The notes beneath the pieces are model-generated. The model saw nothing but the letters and a program-made list of their open reading frames with translations, was not told the DNA's origin and ran no database searches. Made by a program: the position numbers and the translations under genes. From Geosiphon pyriformis (Eukaryota; Glomeromycota; Glomeromycetes; Archaeosporales; Geosiphonaceae): 64,000 nt of DNA. Positions within the stretch are counted from its first letter, which is position 1; every line of letters starts with the position of its first letter. The stretch lies in NCBI GenBank assembly GCA_016748015.1, contig JAAOMT010000003.1, forward strand, positions 1,163,187 to 1,227,186. The letters run 5' to 3'. Below, in pieces: positions 20,237 through 35,360 of this stretch.

Positions 20237-23200
20237 ATGAACACACCTGGAACAGTAATAAAAATATTTTGGCCCACCCATGTATGTTCATCTGAAACAT
20301 CATCGGGTTTTTTGGTGGGGTGGAATGTGAGAAGTTTCACAATATGTGTCGCCGCGATAATATCCGACGTAAAGGTAAATTTACCGAAATTAAAGGCTTA
20401 TAGTTATAAGAATTTAATAGAATTTAATATACTTGGTCTAGCTTAGAGATTTAGAATCTACCCTATCAGCGCTCTCAACCGATAATCGATCATCTTTTGT
20501 TCATATGAGTGAAGTTTGTGGTGCTCCTCCAATTGTTTTAGGGTTTTTGACTGTGGATTCTGCTAGCGACTTTGAGACAGAGAGGATATTTCATGTGGAA
20601 GGTGAATGCGGATAATTCGTATTGGCAGATGGATTCTTTTTTCTACGAAAACAATAAATATACCTGCTTATCAACCCACACAATTTTATACTTTATGGAT
20701 GTGCTGTATAGATGTTTCTGAAAAAAGTAAGACAGCCAATTTATGGGTAACCGTTCACCTTCAGCACAACAATATGATCTCACTCAGGTGTGAATTTCTA
20801 CACGAGAGACAATCCCATAAATGTGGGCTATTGCACATTTCGTTAATATATCTTCGTGTCGTAAAGATCTATCGATTGCTGCGGCTATCGCTATTCTAGT
20901 GTCAGCGCGGAAATCATATTCTACAAACAGCCGAACCCTACATTGTTACAATATCTTTCCTTGGAACCTTTGGTGCTGGATATTTCAAAGAACAATCACA
21001 ATAAAATGGAAAAGGAATCAATTACCATCAAGAACATGAAAAAAATTACGAATACACGAATACGCTCTTCAACAAAGCAGCAACTGAATAAGAGTAACCA
21101 TGCGAATGATTTAGAACGAGTACTGAATCAGGTAAATATTCCTAATCTCGAATAGTTTTCACGATTCGAATGACTCCTGTGATTGTCGCTCTCAATCTCA
21201 TTCGCAATCTTGATGCAAAAAAGTGATGGGTTTATGTGGCTTTGTGACATAGATCAATTCATCCCATGAAACCGAAAGAGCCATTCGGATACGATGTAAA
21301 CCGTCTCAAATTCGACGTAGTCGTCGAAGCGCAAGTGTTTCACAGACGGTAAAAAAGTCAGCCGTCGGCTTAGGGATACTTTTGAAAAGAAGCATAATGT
21401 ACCCGTTGTTCTTGCTACGGCCTATTCTTGCACATCCCATATTGTATTTATTGGTACTGGTCAGAGTTTTTGCAGAAATAGTATTATGGATACTTAATTT
21501 TCGCTTCCCTAATTCGTTCTTAAATGGAATTGCCTTAAAAGATTTTTCTGCGACAGGTAAAACCTATCTCTTATATCCTATTATGTAAGGTACTAAACCA
21601 TATTTTTAAATTTACCTACATCAGCTCAACAAATTGATTTGCGTCTGCAACAAGCATGTTTTTGGCCTTGGCAATTTATGCTACAAAGGCGACGAGATTG
21701 GACTAATATTTCAACCACCCGAGCCCAGTATATCAGGTAAAATGCCCAGTCAAACTTTAAAAACTTATCAGTAAATTACATGTTTTAATAGCATTATTTT
21801 GACATAATTCTTGTTTAATAGTTTCTATAACAGTATGTGGCTCGTTGCCAACGACATAATTATTGGAGTAGCACTTGGATGTTTTTTGATGGACAACAAT
21901 GAAGCAATAGCCAAATTAATTGTAGACGATTATCTTAATGTAAAATTATTATTAATTCAATCCCATCTTTTGCGAATGAACCTTTAATTTTATATTGCTA
22001 TTTTAGCATTACACTATAGAACGATTAGAAAAAATGGTTATTTGGTTAATGGGTTGGCCAGCTGGCTTGAAATTGAACAGCGAACTTGATAAATTTTTGG
22101 GCGAGCTTTTCCTTTGGTTGATTCTTCTTTGGAAAGGTTGGTAATGATTTGATTGAAAAAAATGTATATTTAAAAACCAATAAGCTAATTCTTTGGTTAA
22201 TTGTTTTTGGAATTAAGGCTGCATATATAACATAGGGCCAGTGGCACCTACAATTATTAGAATGATTGGGATATCTGGCTTTTTTGGTGCATCGATGGTG
22301 CTTTCTTTACTGTCAGATTTTCTTTCTTTCATGACCTTGCATATTTATTCATTTTATATGGTGGCCGCGAGAATTTTTAATTGGCAACCTACCATATTAT
22401 ACTCACTTTTTAACTTATTTCGAGGTAAAAATTCAATTACTTTTTTGCTATTTTTTCTTTTCTTGATCATTAAACTAACATTAATGACTTAGGCAAAAAG
22501 TGGAATACTTTACGGAATCGGATTGATTCTTGTGATTACGATCTTGATCAATTGCTTTTGGGGACAATACTATTCACTCTAATAACATTTTTATTCCCCA
22601 CAATCGTTGTTTTTTACGCCATATTTGCACTAGTAAGTAAGGTTTTTCATGTAGCAAAAGAGGTTGAATTCTCGAGTAGGTAATTTCTACTACTCACCAA
22701 ACTTGAGTTTTTGTGCCAAAATAGAGTCGCGTTGGCGTTATTTTCCTTCAAGTTGTGATGGAGACCTTGTTGGCCTTTCTAAATCACTTTCCCTTATTTG
22801 CTATTTTGCTACGCTTCACAGATCCTGAAAGATTACCTGGTATTTAATAGATAATGTCGCAATTAATATTTTTGCATAGGCTAATTGTTTGCTCGATGCT
22901 TATTATAGGTGGTCTCAGATTTGAAAAATGTGATCCTAATCACTTTGCAATCTATGAGATGCCCTTAGCCCGAGTATTTGAAGGATTGAAATCCTTTTGG
23001 CCATGGTCATCAAATATAGATGGATTTCCTTTGCTAAAAACCTTAATCCCTCCTATTCTCAAAAACGAGATCATTACGACAGACATTACCAGTTTAAAAT
23101 TCAAACCATTTCAAATCAACCCTTTTGGGAATGGAAATCACTCCAAAGAAACCGATGAATCGAAGACCGACCCAAGGCAAAATCGAATTAAAAAAATTTC

Positions 23201-23738
23201 AATCAATGGGTTTCCCCCTCCGTCTACAACCCCCATAATGACATCAATTACTCCTATCTCCACTACATCGTTACCTCCCAATATAAGATCAGCCCCACGT
23301 GTTAGTTACCTATTTATGAAGGTGAGTGAGTAATCATTAAATCAATCCCTCAAGATAAATTAGAATTGAGATGAAAGCCAAATTACTGGTATGATTTGAC
23401 CTCATTAATGGCCAGCTGTCTCTGCAATTTCAGAATTTACCCATACCGTTATCAGCAATATTCTTTCAATACATGCTTTTGTGGAAACGGTTGAGCTCTC
23501 ATTATTTTTCATTTTATGTGTTACGAGGGCTTGTGAGTGGGGAGACGATACGCCCGATCCCGAGACTTCAGTATCCCATGTTACCTGAAACAAGGCAAGT
23601 TAAAAATTATATTCCTGAATTATGTATAATCAATAATCTTTTAATTGCCCAATTGATAATGACTGGTTTTATTCTAGACCAAATTTGATGAATTTCTGGC
23701 TGTTTCTCAAACTAAGTTTAGCTGTGCAAGATGAATAA
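20237..23738 (+). CDS. GPI1: GPI1 / PIG-Q, subunit of GPI-GlcNAc transferase
   Basis: Fourteen exons give 786 residues, all junctions in phase: 20237-20374, 20442-20601, 20712-20787, 20906-21131, 21253-21556, 21625-21736, 21822-21939, 22007-22136, 22218-22424, 22493-22632, 22725-22839, 22909-23321, 23434-23594, 23678-23738. The protein belongs to the ER complex that moves GlcNAc to phosphatidylinositol, the first step of GPI-anchor synthesis. Family landmarks are SSGFLVGWN near the start, [93 protein letters not shown] and a multi-helix core. A disordered Pro/Thr/Ser stretch is inserted before the C-terminal [19 protein letters not shown]. The last intron starts with GC (AAG|GCAAGT). An AATAAA overlaps the stop codon. 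Confidence 0.95.
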
Positions 23739-24207
23739 AATTGATGAACCGTTATAATATAACATAATATAGTATTATATTGTGTACCTCTTGGCACACT
23801 ACGCTTTACTATTTATGCTTGGCCTTTTCCCAGAAAGGGAAAGATTTTATATTTTCAGAGATCAGCGGTGATTTATTAAGTCGTTATGCATTAATATCTC
23901 CAACTTCCAAGAAATATTCTTGTTGAACCTTCATTCCGATACCAAAAAGTTGCATTTATAGCCACTTAGAACATAGCCTTTCATTATATTCATATTTTAA
24001 CTGTACAAGTAATGAAGCCACAATCTAAAAAGCAATCTCTTCGGTGAAACTGCTTTTTCAGATGTCGCCATTGTTTGCGTGAAACCCCAAAAGTTATAAA
24101 TAGCTTCAACTTATTCGGGGAATTTTCTGATTTATATATATACATACCTGTTTCTTGGGATTTATCACTAACCAACTACCTTAATATTGCAAACTTTCTA
24201 AACAAAC
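23739..24207. other. Intergenic region between GPI1 and M50B-like gene
   Basis: About 470 bp, AT-rich at the left, with ATATAATATAACATAATATAG directly after GPI1. It must hold the promoter of the downstream gene, but no clear element was seen. No RNA gene was found. Confidence 0.5.
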
Positions 24208-25452
24208 ATGTCGCCAGTTCTCGTTCAAAGTTCTCTAAACACACGGGACTTGGGTAGTGACTTATCTAACCACCTCGAGCCAAATTCCACGCAACGAACG
24301 ACACTTATATTCATTGGGGTATATGCAGTGGGTATCCTTATTGTGTGGAATTTGCCAGTAGTGAAGACAATTTTATATCCGTTTAAGGTCAGAAATCTTA
24401 AATATTTATTATTATGTAGAATGTTGGTAACGAATCAGGAAAAATTTCAAGTGGAATGAAACCCTATCAGACACGATGTCATGATAATGTCTTTTCTAAA
24501 ATTTTATTAATTATTATAATTATTAGCTGCTGGTTGTTGGGTTACATGAATTAAGTCATGCGATGGCTGGTAAGTGATAGATTAATCTGATTATCCAATT
24601 TAGGATATTAAATTAATATATTGTTTTCCTCTAATATTTTCTCAAAACTATTATTAGGTGTATGTACCGGGGCGAAGATCGAAGCAATCAAAATAGATCC
24701 GGATGAAGGAGGTGTCACGCTAATGGTATATTGTATTTCTAAGGTGAACGCTATTTTTGAATCTATAACCATTGCTAATGTTATCAAAAATAAATAGCGC
24801 GGAGGATTACAGTGCTGGACGTTACCAGCCGGCTATCTAGGTTCATCGTTAATTGGAGCATTTTTAGTATTTTGCGGGTTCAATATCCTTGCATCTCAGA
24901 TAGCGTCAATATTTTTGGGGGTTTGCCTATTGCTTACTATCTGGTGGGCCAAAAATTGGTTAACCCGATTTATTACCATTTTTTTTATCGGAGTATTGGT
25001 GGGACTATGGTTTATCGAAAAGGGGGCTGGGTTAAAGTATTTTGTACTTTTTGTTGGGTGAGTGATATTTCATTTTTGAGGGTTTTTCTTGTTCAAATAA
25101 GTTATATTTTCTCTAATTCCGTTAAATCATTATTTAATAGCGTCATGTCGTGTTTATATTCGGTATGGGATATTTTGGATGACTTAGGTACTTTCAATTT
25201 CAAAATTTTCAAAATTCTTTCATAATCAACCTAGTAACCTGAAATTTGCTTGTCCCACTTTTAGTATTTCGTAAAGTTAACGAATCGGATGCGTCAAAAT
25301 TTGCGAAATTATGCCATTGTTGTCCGGCACAAGTATGGGGTTTAATTTGGCTGATGATCAGTATTATATTTTTAGCGATTGGGATATTGGGTGGACTTTT
25401 GGTATTTAGACAAGACAATCAAGCTCAAAAAGATCAGTCACTGATCAAATAA
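24208..25452 (+). CDS. M50B-like integral membrane metallopeptidase
   Basis: Six exons give 261 residues: 24208-24387, 24527-24569, 24658-24725, 24798-25057, 25141-25187, 25265-25452. The first helix (TLIFIGVYAVGILIVWNL) is followed by LLVVGLHELSHAMAG, whose HELSH at residues 67-71 is the zinc-binding HExxH. GAKIEAIKIDPDEGGVTL and AGYLGSSLIGAFLV follow, as in the peptidase M50B-like family of fungi, plants and bacteria. At least five further hydrophobic helices are seen, ending in LIWLMISIIFLAIGILGGLL. A short N-terminal Ser-rich segment precedes the first helix. By family it would cut substrates within or near membranes; the substrate is unknown. Confidence 0.88.
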
Positions 25453-25682
25453 TTTTAGGGACAAATTATTAGAGCGAGGTTACAATTTTAATTTCTGCAC
25501 CCATCCAAATATTTCACTAACTGTATTTATAATGTATAATCTATACTAAGAAACTTTTTATACTTGATCGAAATTATCTATGGAATCTTGACAATTTTTT
25601 CATCAAATGGTTAAATTATAAATGAGATAATCATTGTTGGCAGTGAATTAACAAATAATAACAATTCACACTAACGAGAGGA

Positions 25683-28571
<2,889 letters not shown>

Positions 28572-29560
28572 AATTCTCTGCCAGTTCAAGATTATTTAAA
28601 AATATTTCACATCTTTTAGTTGAGTCATTATACACTTTTTTAGTGAATTGCAATTTATTTTTTAATTAGTGACAATAAGAATTTGCTATACCAAACTATA
28701 GGTTTATTAAATATTTCGAAATTTACAATTGCATAAATCATATTGTGTACGAATTTGAAGCATCAAGAGATTGAAAAGATTTTAATAGAGGGTAATCTTA
28801 TTTGTTTAAATCTAAAAATATCGATTTTTATTTATATAATTATACAGAACTACTTAAAATATATAAATTATTTTAAAACAAATTAAATTCCTAAGTTTTA
28901 AATTTTATTTTTATATAATGTAATCAAATTAAGAATTTTGTTAAAATGTTATTATTTGTTATTTATCATTCTATTTATTATAAATAAAATATATATTATT
29001 GAAATTAATTTATATTAAGAAAAAATATATTTATTTTGTATATTGACTATTTTATAGCAAACAAATATCAACAAATTTATATTACAAATTTTAATTCGAT
29101 TTTTTGGAAAAATTCAATTGTAACTTTAAAAAACTATTTTACTTAACTTAAAAATATGTTGTTAATTTTTATTTTTTTAAATAATTAATATAAAATTTTA
29201 ATAAGCTTAAATATATAAACAATAAAAAATGAATTTTATAAATTTAAAAAATATAAATGTAAATTATAATTGAATAATAATAATATATTTCTTAATTTTG
29301 GTTTAACTAATATTAAAACAGCCAATTTTTATATATATTATAAAGATTATATATAATAATATATCTATTATAAAAAAATTATATAATATTAAATATTTAA
29401 GCATAATAAATATTAAATATAAATTTAATTTAAAATATTTAAATATAAAAACTTCTTTTTTTCTTATATTCTAAATTCTAATAAAGTATTTTGTTTTGAA
29501 AAAAGTTTTTTCTGTCTTTAATTTTCTTACTATTTAATTAAATTTTTTCAAATTTTTTCT
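28572..29560. other. AT-rich intergenic stretch after KRI1
   Basis: About 1 kb, strongly AT-rich, with ATATATAT and TTAAATAT runs. It holds the KRI1 3' UTR and then nothing I can identify. It marks the right border of the gene island. Confidence 0.55.
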
Positions 29561-30177
29561 GTTTGAATATAAAACTGCTAGTATTAGCAGTGGTTTGAGT
29601 ATAAAAAAGTCCAAAAAAAAGTTTAGTACTGGTTTTGTGGTTTTAAATTTGTTTTTTAAGAAAAAATATAAAGATAATATTTTAAAAAAACCTATTGCTA
29701 AAGTTAATACTAATGTTTTTTAAGAATTATTTAAAATTAGTAAAGCAAATAATTTAACTGTTAGTAATATTACTAATATAAAAAATATAAATATAGAAAA
29801 GAAGTTTTTTGTTAAAAAAACCAGTTTTTAACTTAATAATAATAATAAATTGAAGCAAAAAGATATTAATATAACTTTTAAAGAGCCAAATAAAATTATT
29901 ATTAAGCATATTTTTTAGAAACTTTTTGGATGGATTAATTTTAATATTTGTAATAATAATAATAAAAATGGTGTTTTAAATAAGTTTTTCTCTCTTTTTT
30001 TTAAGTTTTTAATTCATATTCTGGTTTGCAAATTAGTTGTTTTGAACATTAATTTTTTGGTTATTATTAGAAAGTTTTTTTAAAATAAATTAAAGATTAT
30101 TAGATTTATTTTTTCTGGTATTAATAAATTTAAAAGGGTTTCTACTTTTTTAAACTTTGGTAAAATTATTTAAACAT
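29560..30177 (+). pseudogene. Decayed LINE ORF1-like remnant
   Basis: A Lys- and Asn-rich reading with several stops (KPIAKVNTNVF, then VVLNINFLVIIRKFF, KLKIIRFIFSGINKFKR). It resembles an ORF1-type protein of LINEs that I recall from mycorrhizal fungi, but the match is weak. It is cut at the right by a family-1 LTR. Confidence 0.35.
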
Positions 30178-30971
30178 TGTTACTAGAAGTTTTTTGGTCT
30201 TTTTTTTTAAATGTTATTAATATTAGTTTGCTGCTAATTTACAATTTCTAGAAATTAATAAATCTTTAATAACTAAATTTATCTTTAAATTATCTTTTAT
30301 AATTTGAACTACTGAACTTATAAATAGAATAACCAATTCCATACTAATTATTTTATATAGTTATGTTGTAGTAAATATCAACTCTTTTTTAAGAATTGCT
30401 TGTCTAAAAGCTTACTAAATTGTATAATTACTTTGCTGTGAAAGTTAACTTTTTTACAGAAATCTTATTTATAAACTATTTTAGTAATTATAATAAAAAA
30501 AGTAAAAAAATATAAAAAAAATATAAAAGAGATAGAATTTAATTTAAGAGAATTATTTCTGGTCCAGACCTAAAAAAACTAACAGTTTACTAAAATTAGT
30601 AGTTAATAAATTTTAAAACATTAATTGGATTTTAAAAAATTTCAAATGTAAATAATTTAAGAAAATTAGGCTTTCAAAGTATTTAATTTTTATTCATTTT
30701 TTTTGCAAAAATATATAAAAGTTAATTGATTCTAACTAAGATAATTCTTGGTAAGATACATTTTTTTGAAAAGAAAAGCTTTTCTTTTATATAATTTATT
30801 ATAATACTAGTCTGTGAACTTGAATTTTTTCTCTTTGTTATAATTTTAATAAATTAAAGATACATTTTGACAAACTACAAATTATTTTATTAAGCTATTA
30901 ACTATTTCAGTAAATTATTCATTATTTTAGCAAATTTCTATAAATTCAGTGAATTTTTGAATGTTACATAA
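30178..30971 (-). repeat. Family-1 LTR, truncated (probable 3' LTR of copy B)
   Basis: It starts TGTTACTAGAAG and follows the LTR of element A for about 790 bp, with many C-to-T and G-to-A changes. It stops at the GAATRTTA block, where element C begins. The last 180 bp are not found on the other side of C. Confidence 0.8.
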
Positions 30972-31924
30972 TATTACTTATAAAAAATAATACAAAAAAA
31001 AAATAGAAAAAACAAATAGTAAAAATAGGCCAATAAAAAAATAATACTTAACAAATAAGCATATTGTCAAAAAATTAAAACATATTGTTTAACAATAAGC
31101 ACATTGTTTAGCAATGAAAACATTGTTAAAAAATTATAACATATTGTTTAACAATGAGCATATTGTTAAAAAATTATAACATATTGCTCAAGAATGTATA
31201 AAATCTTATATAATGAAAATTATATATATATAACAAGAGTATTAGAAGCAAAAAAAAAATTTAGATAAAAAACAGCAGCTAAAAATCAGTAATTATCCAA
31301 TATTTTTTTTTTAAAAGATAGTTTCTATAACTTGAAATAAAATTATACTTATATTAATAAAATTATCTATTATTAATAAAATTATCTATTATTATCTCAT
31401 TTATGTTATTATTGCTTGATTAAGAAATATTAATCACTTCTATACTATTAATAATTTATGTTAATAAAATTTGATATTTAACCATATTGAATTAATAGTT
31501 TTTAATCATGACTATTGATAAAATACTAATTTTTTATTTTATTTTCTTATTTTTTTATTTTATTTTATTTTAATTTTATTTTATTTTATTTGGTTTCATT
31601 TTCTTTGTTGTTTATTAATTGATTAAAAAAATTAAGTGTTAAGTAATTAACATCAAAAATAGTCTGGTAAAAGACCCAAAAACAAAAATAAAAAACTTAA
31701 GAATAGTTCACTAGAAGGCCATAATTGCCAAAATAAACCAGTTACCACACTAAAAAAAAATTCATAGAAAAAACCTTTTAATTAAATCTTTGTTTATTAT
31801 ACAAAGAACTTAACTAAAACCTTTAAACTCCAAAATCTTTAGAAATTATCAATATAAACAGTTATTAGGCACCAAGTTACAGATTTGTTATTTGTTTCAA
31901 CACTCTAAATAATTATTTGTAATA
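30972..31924 (+). repeat. 5' LTR of element C
   Basis: It runs from TATTAC to GTAATA, the decayed form of TGTTAC...GTAACA. It matches 37980-38858 over its right two thirds, including TATTAGAAGCAAAAAAA and TTTGTTTATTATACAAAGAAC. An internal block at 31058-31200 holds a tandem repeat that is absent from the 3' LTR. Confidence 0.8.
31058..31200 (+). repeat. Tandem repeat in U3 of the 5' LTR of C
   Basis: About six imperfect units of the form ACATATTGTTTAACAATGAG, with inserted AAAAAATTATA stretches. TTGTTAAACAA-like arms make them partly palindromic. The same LTR position holds different repeat units in the other two family-2 LTRs. Confidence 0.7.
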
Positions 31925-31926
31925 TT

Positions 31927-31944
31927 TAGCACTCTTTGTAAAAT
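31927..31944 (+). other. Decayed primer binding site of element C
   Basis: TAGCACTCTTT lies after a TT spacer behind the LTR. It differs from the TGGTGCTCTTT of element A only by transitions (G to A, T to C), so both families probably used the same tRNA. Confidence 0.5.
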
Positions 31945-31979
31945 ATAATTCAATAAAAAATTAGCACTAACAGCAACTA

Positions 31980-32400
31980 TTTAGAACAGTAGCAGAATCA
32001 GAAGTAATAGGAACAAATCACTTGGAATTTGTGAAAGCTTTATTTCAACACTATCAAATTTACTTTGGACTAACAAGTAATTATTGGCCAGCAGAATCAG
32101 CTTTCAACTTTTATGTTAATAAAAAAATTAAATTCTACTTAAAAGACCAAGAAAATTCAAAAACCACTCATAAAAATTTTTACAGAAAATTACTTCAAAG
32201 CATTATATTTCTACAAAATTATTTGTTTGCTCTATTAATTACAAAAATAAATTAAGAAATTAAGAATTACATTTAACAAAAATTTCTTATTACTTCTACA
32301 GACAAAAAAAAATTATAAACTTCAACAAAAACACCAAAAAAAATACAATTATCTACTTAAAAAAAACCAAAAGTTGTTTTACTTATACACTTATTTTATC
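31980..32400 (+). pseudogene. gag remnant of element C
   Basis: The open stretch 32022-32255 (LEFVKALFQHYQIYFG, YWPAESAFNFYVNKKI) lies where gag should begin. I could not align it to the gag of family 1, and the label rests on position. Confidence 0.4.
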
Positions 32401-32829
32401 ATAATATACCAAAAAGTACTATTCACATATTATTTAGATCTATATTACTATTAATTACAAAGACATTATTACTTAGAGTACTATTTCAAAATAATCAAAA
32501 AAAAAACAAATTATTAAGAACCTATGACAATTTTTTGAAGAATTTAAATTGTAATCAATAACATTATTAGGATTTTAATTATTGATATCTTAACCAAATT
32601 TCGGATCTATCAATAATTGGGCAGACACCAATTCAAAAAAAAAATACAGTAATCAGAAAAATAATATTCAAAACTCAATCTTAAATAACTCAGAAGTCTA
32701 AATTCCAATTGTTCAAACTTAATAAAATCTAAACAATCTAAATTCAGCTCTTATTCTTCCAAAAAACTTACCTCCAGTTATCTTGATTAATCCACTGTCA
32801 GTAATACCAATTGCTACTTAATCACAACT

Positions 32830-33150
32830 ATCATGGTTTAATTAGTATTTAGGTTTAACTTAGTAAAAAAAAGAATTAATATTAAAGGAAAAATAATTAA
32901 TACAGAATATAGAAGAAATATCATTATAATACTACAAAATAAATCAGAAAAAACATATACAATTGAACCAAATAAAAAGATAACATAACCAATATTTTTA
33001 CTTTTGGTAAAAATAGTTCAGTTAGTGTTAATGAAAACAAGAGAAAAGTTAAGAATTACAGCCAGAAAGATAAATAAATTTGGATCCACAAGTAGAATAA
33101 AGATACCAATTAATATAATGAAAAAAGAAACTATTAATTAGAGAAAAATT
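32830..33150 (+). pseudogene. dUTPase remnant of element C
   Basis: INIKGKIINTEYRRNI aligns with dUTPase motif 3 of D (INIKGGIIDAGYMENI). PIFLLLVKIVQLVL matches the motif 4 side, and INKFGSTSR matches motif 5 (INGFGSSGR). The active-site Asp-Ala-Gly has become Asn-Thr-Glu by transitions. It shows that family 2 carried the module before C decayed. Confidence 0.7.
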
Positions 33151-33499
33151 ATTTCTACCAATTAATTAATTTCTATCTTATTATATAACCAGCATATATT
33201 AGTTATAGAAAAAAAAGTAAAAGATTAACTCCAAATTTTTGAAATAAAACTTACTATTTGTGAATTAGAAGAAATTACTATTACCAATTTTTACATACTA
33301 GCCAAGAACTATAAACACATTAAAATTCTAATATACAACATAATTAAAGATCTAATAAAAATACCAAATAAAACCACTATTAAATACTTAAGCACTAAAG
33401 TTAAAAATCAAGCAACAACTACTATTCCAAATTTTTTACAACTTTGTAAATATATAGACATTATATTACAAACAATTTATATATGAGAAAAATATTATT

Positions 33500-35360
33500 T
33501 GTTACAACTAGAATAGTTAAAGCAAATAAACTTGGATAACTTAAACTTACTTTAAAGTATACAATTCAAGCTACTACTTAACAATTTCACCAATATCTTT
33601 GCAAATAAAAATAAATTTGGCAGAACTAATATCATTTAATATTAAATCAAAACTGGAAATACAATATTAATAAAACAAAGATCATACCAAGTACTACTTA
33701 TCAGTTATAAGATTATTTGTCAAAAAATCAACCATATGTTAAACAATGAATTAATTCAATTATTAATAAGTTTATGGTTATTATCAGTAGTATTTTGTCT
33801 GAAAAAAAATGGAAAAATCTACTTTTGTATAAATTACAAAAAACTCAACAGTGTTATTTATAGAAACAACTATTTAACTTTATAAATTTAAAAATTATTC
33901 AATGCTTTTAGAGAAAAAAAATGGTTTTCCACATTGAATTTAGATAGTAATTACTAACAAATAATCATTATTACCAGAAATTTTTGGTCTCTTTTCTTGA
34001 ATGTTGTTAATGTCTGTTAGTTGTGAATTTCTATTTTTCTGAAAGTAGTTAAACCTCTGATAACTGAATTTATTTTCAAATTATCTTCTATAATTTGAAC
34101 TGCTGGACTTATAAGTAGAATAACCAATTTCATGCCAGTAGTAAACATTAACTCTTTCCCAGAAATTGCTTATCTGGAAGCTTACTAAAATGTATAGTTA
34201 CTTTGCTGTAAAAGTCAACTCTTCTACAGAAATCTTGTCTATAGGCTACCCTAATAATTATGCTAAGAAAAGTAAAAAAAATAGGATTTTGTTAAGAGAA
34301 TCGTTTTCTATTCAGGCCTGAAGTCACTAACAAATTATGAAAATTGGTAGCTAATCAATTTCGAAATGTTAGTTGTGTTGAGAAAATTTCAAGTGTAATA
34401 ATTAAGGATTTGGTTTTCAAATATTTAATTTTTTTTTATTTGATTTTGTAAGAATATAAAAAGATAATTTGTTCTAATTAAGATATTTAAAGTAAGATAC
34501 TATAATAAGATACATTTTTTTGAAGAGAGAAGCTTTTCTTTTATACAATTTGTTGTAGTACTAGTCTTTGAACTTGTACTTTTCTCTTTGTTCTAATTTT
34601 AGCAAACTAAAAATACATTTTGGCAAACTACAAGTTATTTCTACAAATTATTAATTATTTTGGCCAATTTCTGCTAATTTCGGCGAATTTTTGAATATTA
34701 AATGGTTCAGAGTATTGTGTAATTTGATCATTTTAATTTCTATAATACAAATCAGATTATTAATTGAATAATTATTTTTGATAATTTGATTAAATAATAA
34801 ATAATAATTGAAATAATAATAATATATACTAATTAATAATAAAAATTATAAGGGTAACTTCATGTTAATTAATAACTAAAATTCTATTGGTAACATCATA
34901 AATTCAGCCAACAAGAAAAAGACAATGTTTACTATTAGAGAAAAAAACTTTGAATTTAATGTTATGTCTTTTGGTTTAATCAATACTTCAGTCATTTTTC
35001 AATGATTAATGAAAATTGTGTATACTGAATTATTATAAAAATTAGTAGTAGTCTACTTAGATAACACCAATATGTTTTTCAAAACATTTAATAATCATTT
35101 TTACCATCTCCAACAAATGTTTAAAAAATTAAAAAAAGCTGAATTAAAGCTAAACACAATTAAATACTTCTTTGAAAAAACTAAACATAAGTTTTTGGGA
35201 TATGTTGTAAACAAAAACAGCATTAAAACAGATCCAAACAAAATTAAAATAGTTAAAAACTTTTCAGTGTTAACAAACTTAACAGAACTAAGAGTATTTT
35301 TGAAATTTGCTAAAAACCATTACCATTTTATTCAAAACTTCTCCAAACTGACTTAACTAT
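33500..35360 (+). pseudogene. Reverse transcriptase of element C, split by a solo LTR
   Basis: FSTLNLDSNY precedes the insertion at 33969. After the insertion the gene continues with FEFNVMSFGLINTSVIFQ and VVVYLDNTNMFFKTF, then the connection part KFLGYVVNKNSIKTDPNKIK (35072-35356 open). YLDN replaces YLDD. Confidence 0.8.
33969..34895 (-). repeat. Family-1 solo LTR inside the RT gene of C
   Basis: It runs from TATTACC to GGTAACA and aligns over its length to the LTR of element A, with one internal gap. It is flanked by the 4-bp repeat TCAT (33965-33968 and 34896-34899), and the RT reading resumes right after it. So an element inserted here and recombined out, leaving one LTR. Decay is milder than in C. 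Confidence 0.85.

Noticed and set aside
20606-20899. 97-codon ORF inside GPI1 as a separate gene
   Set aside because: It runs through exon 3 and two introns; the spliced reading gives the conserved GPI1 sequence.
31058-31200. Evenly spaced palindromic repeats as a CRISPR array
   Set aside because: The units are degenerate, spacers are not unique, and the block lies inside an LTR of a eukaryotic retrotransposon.
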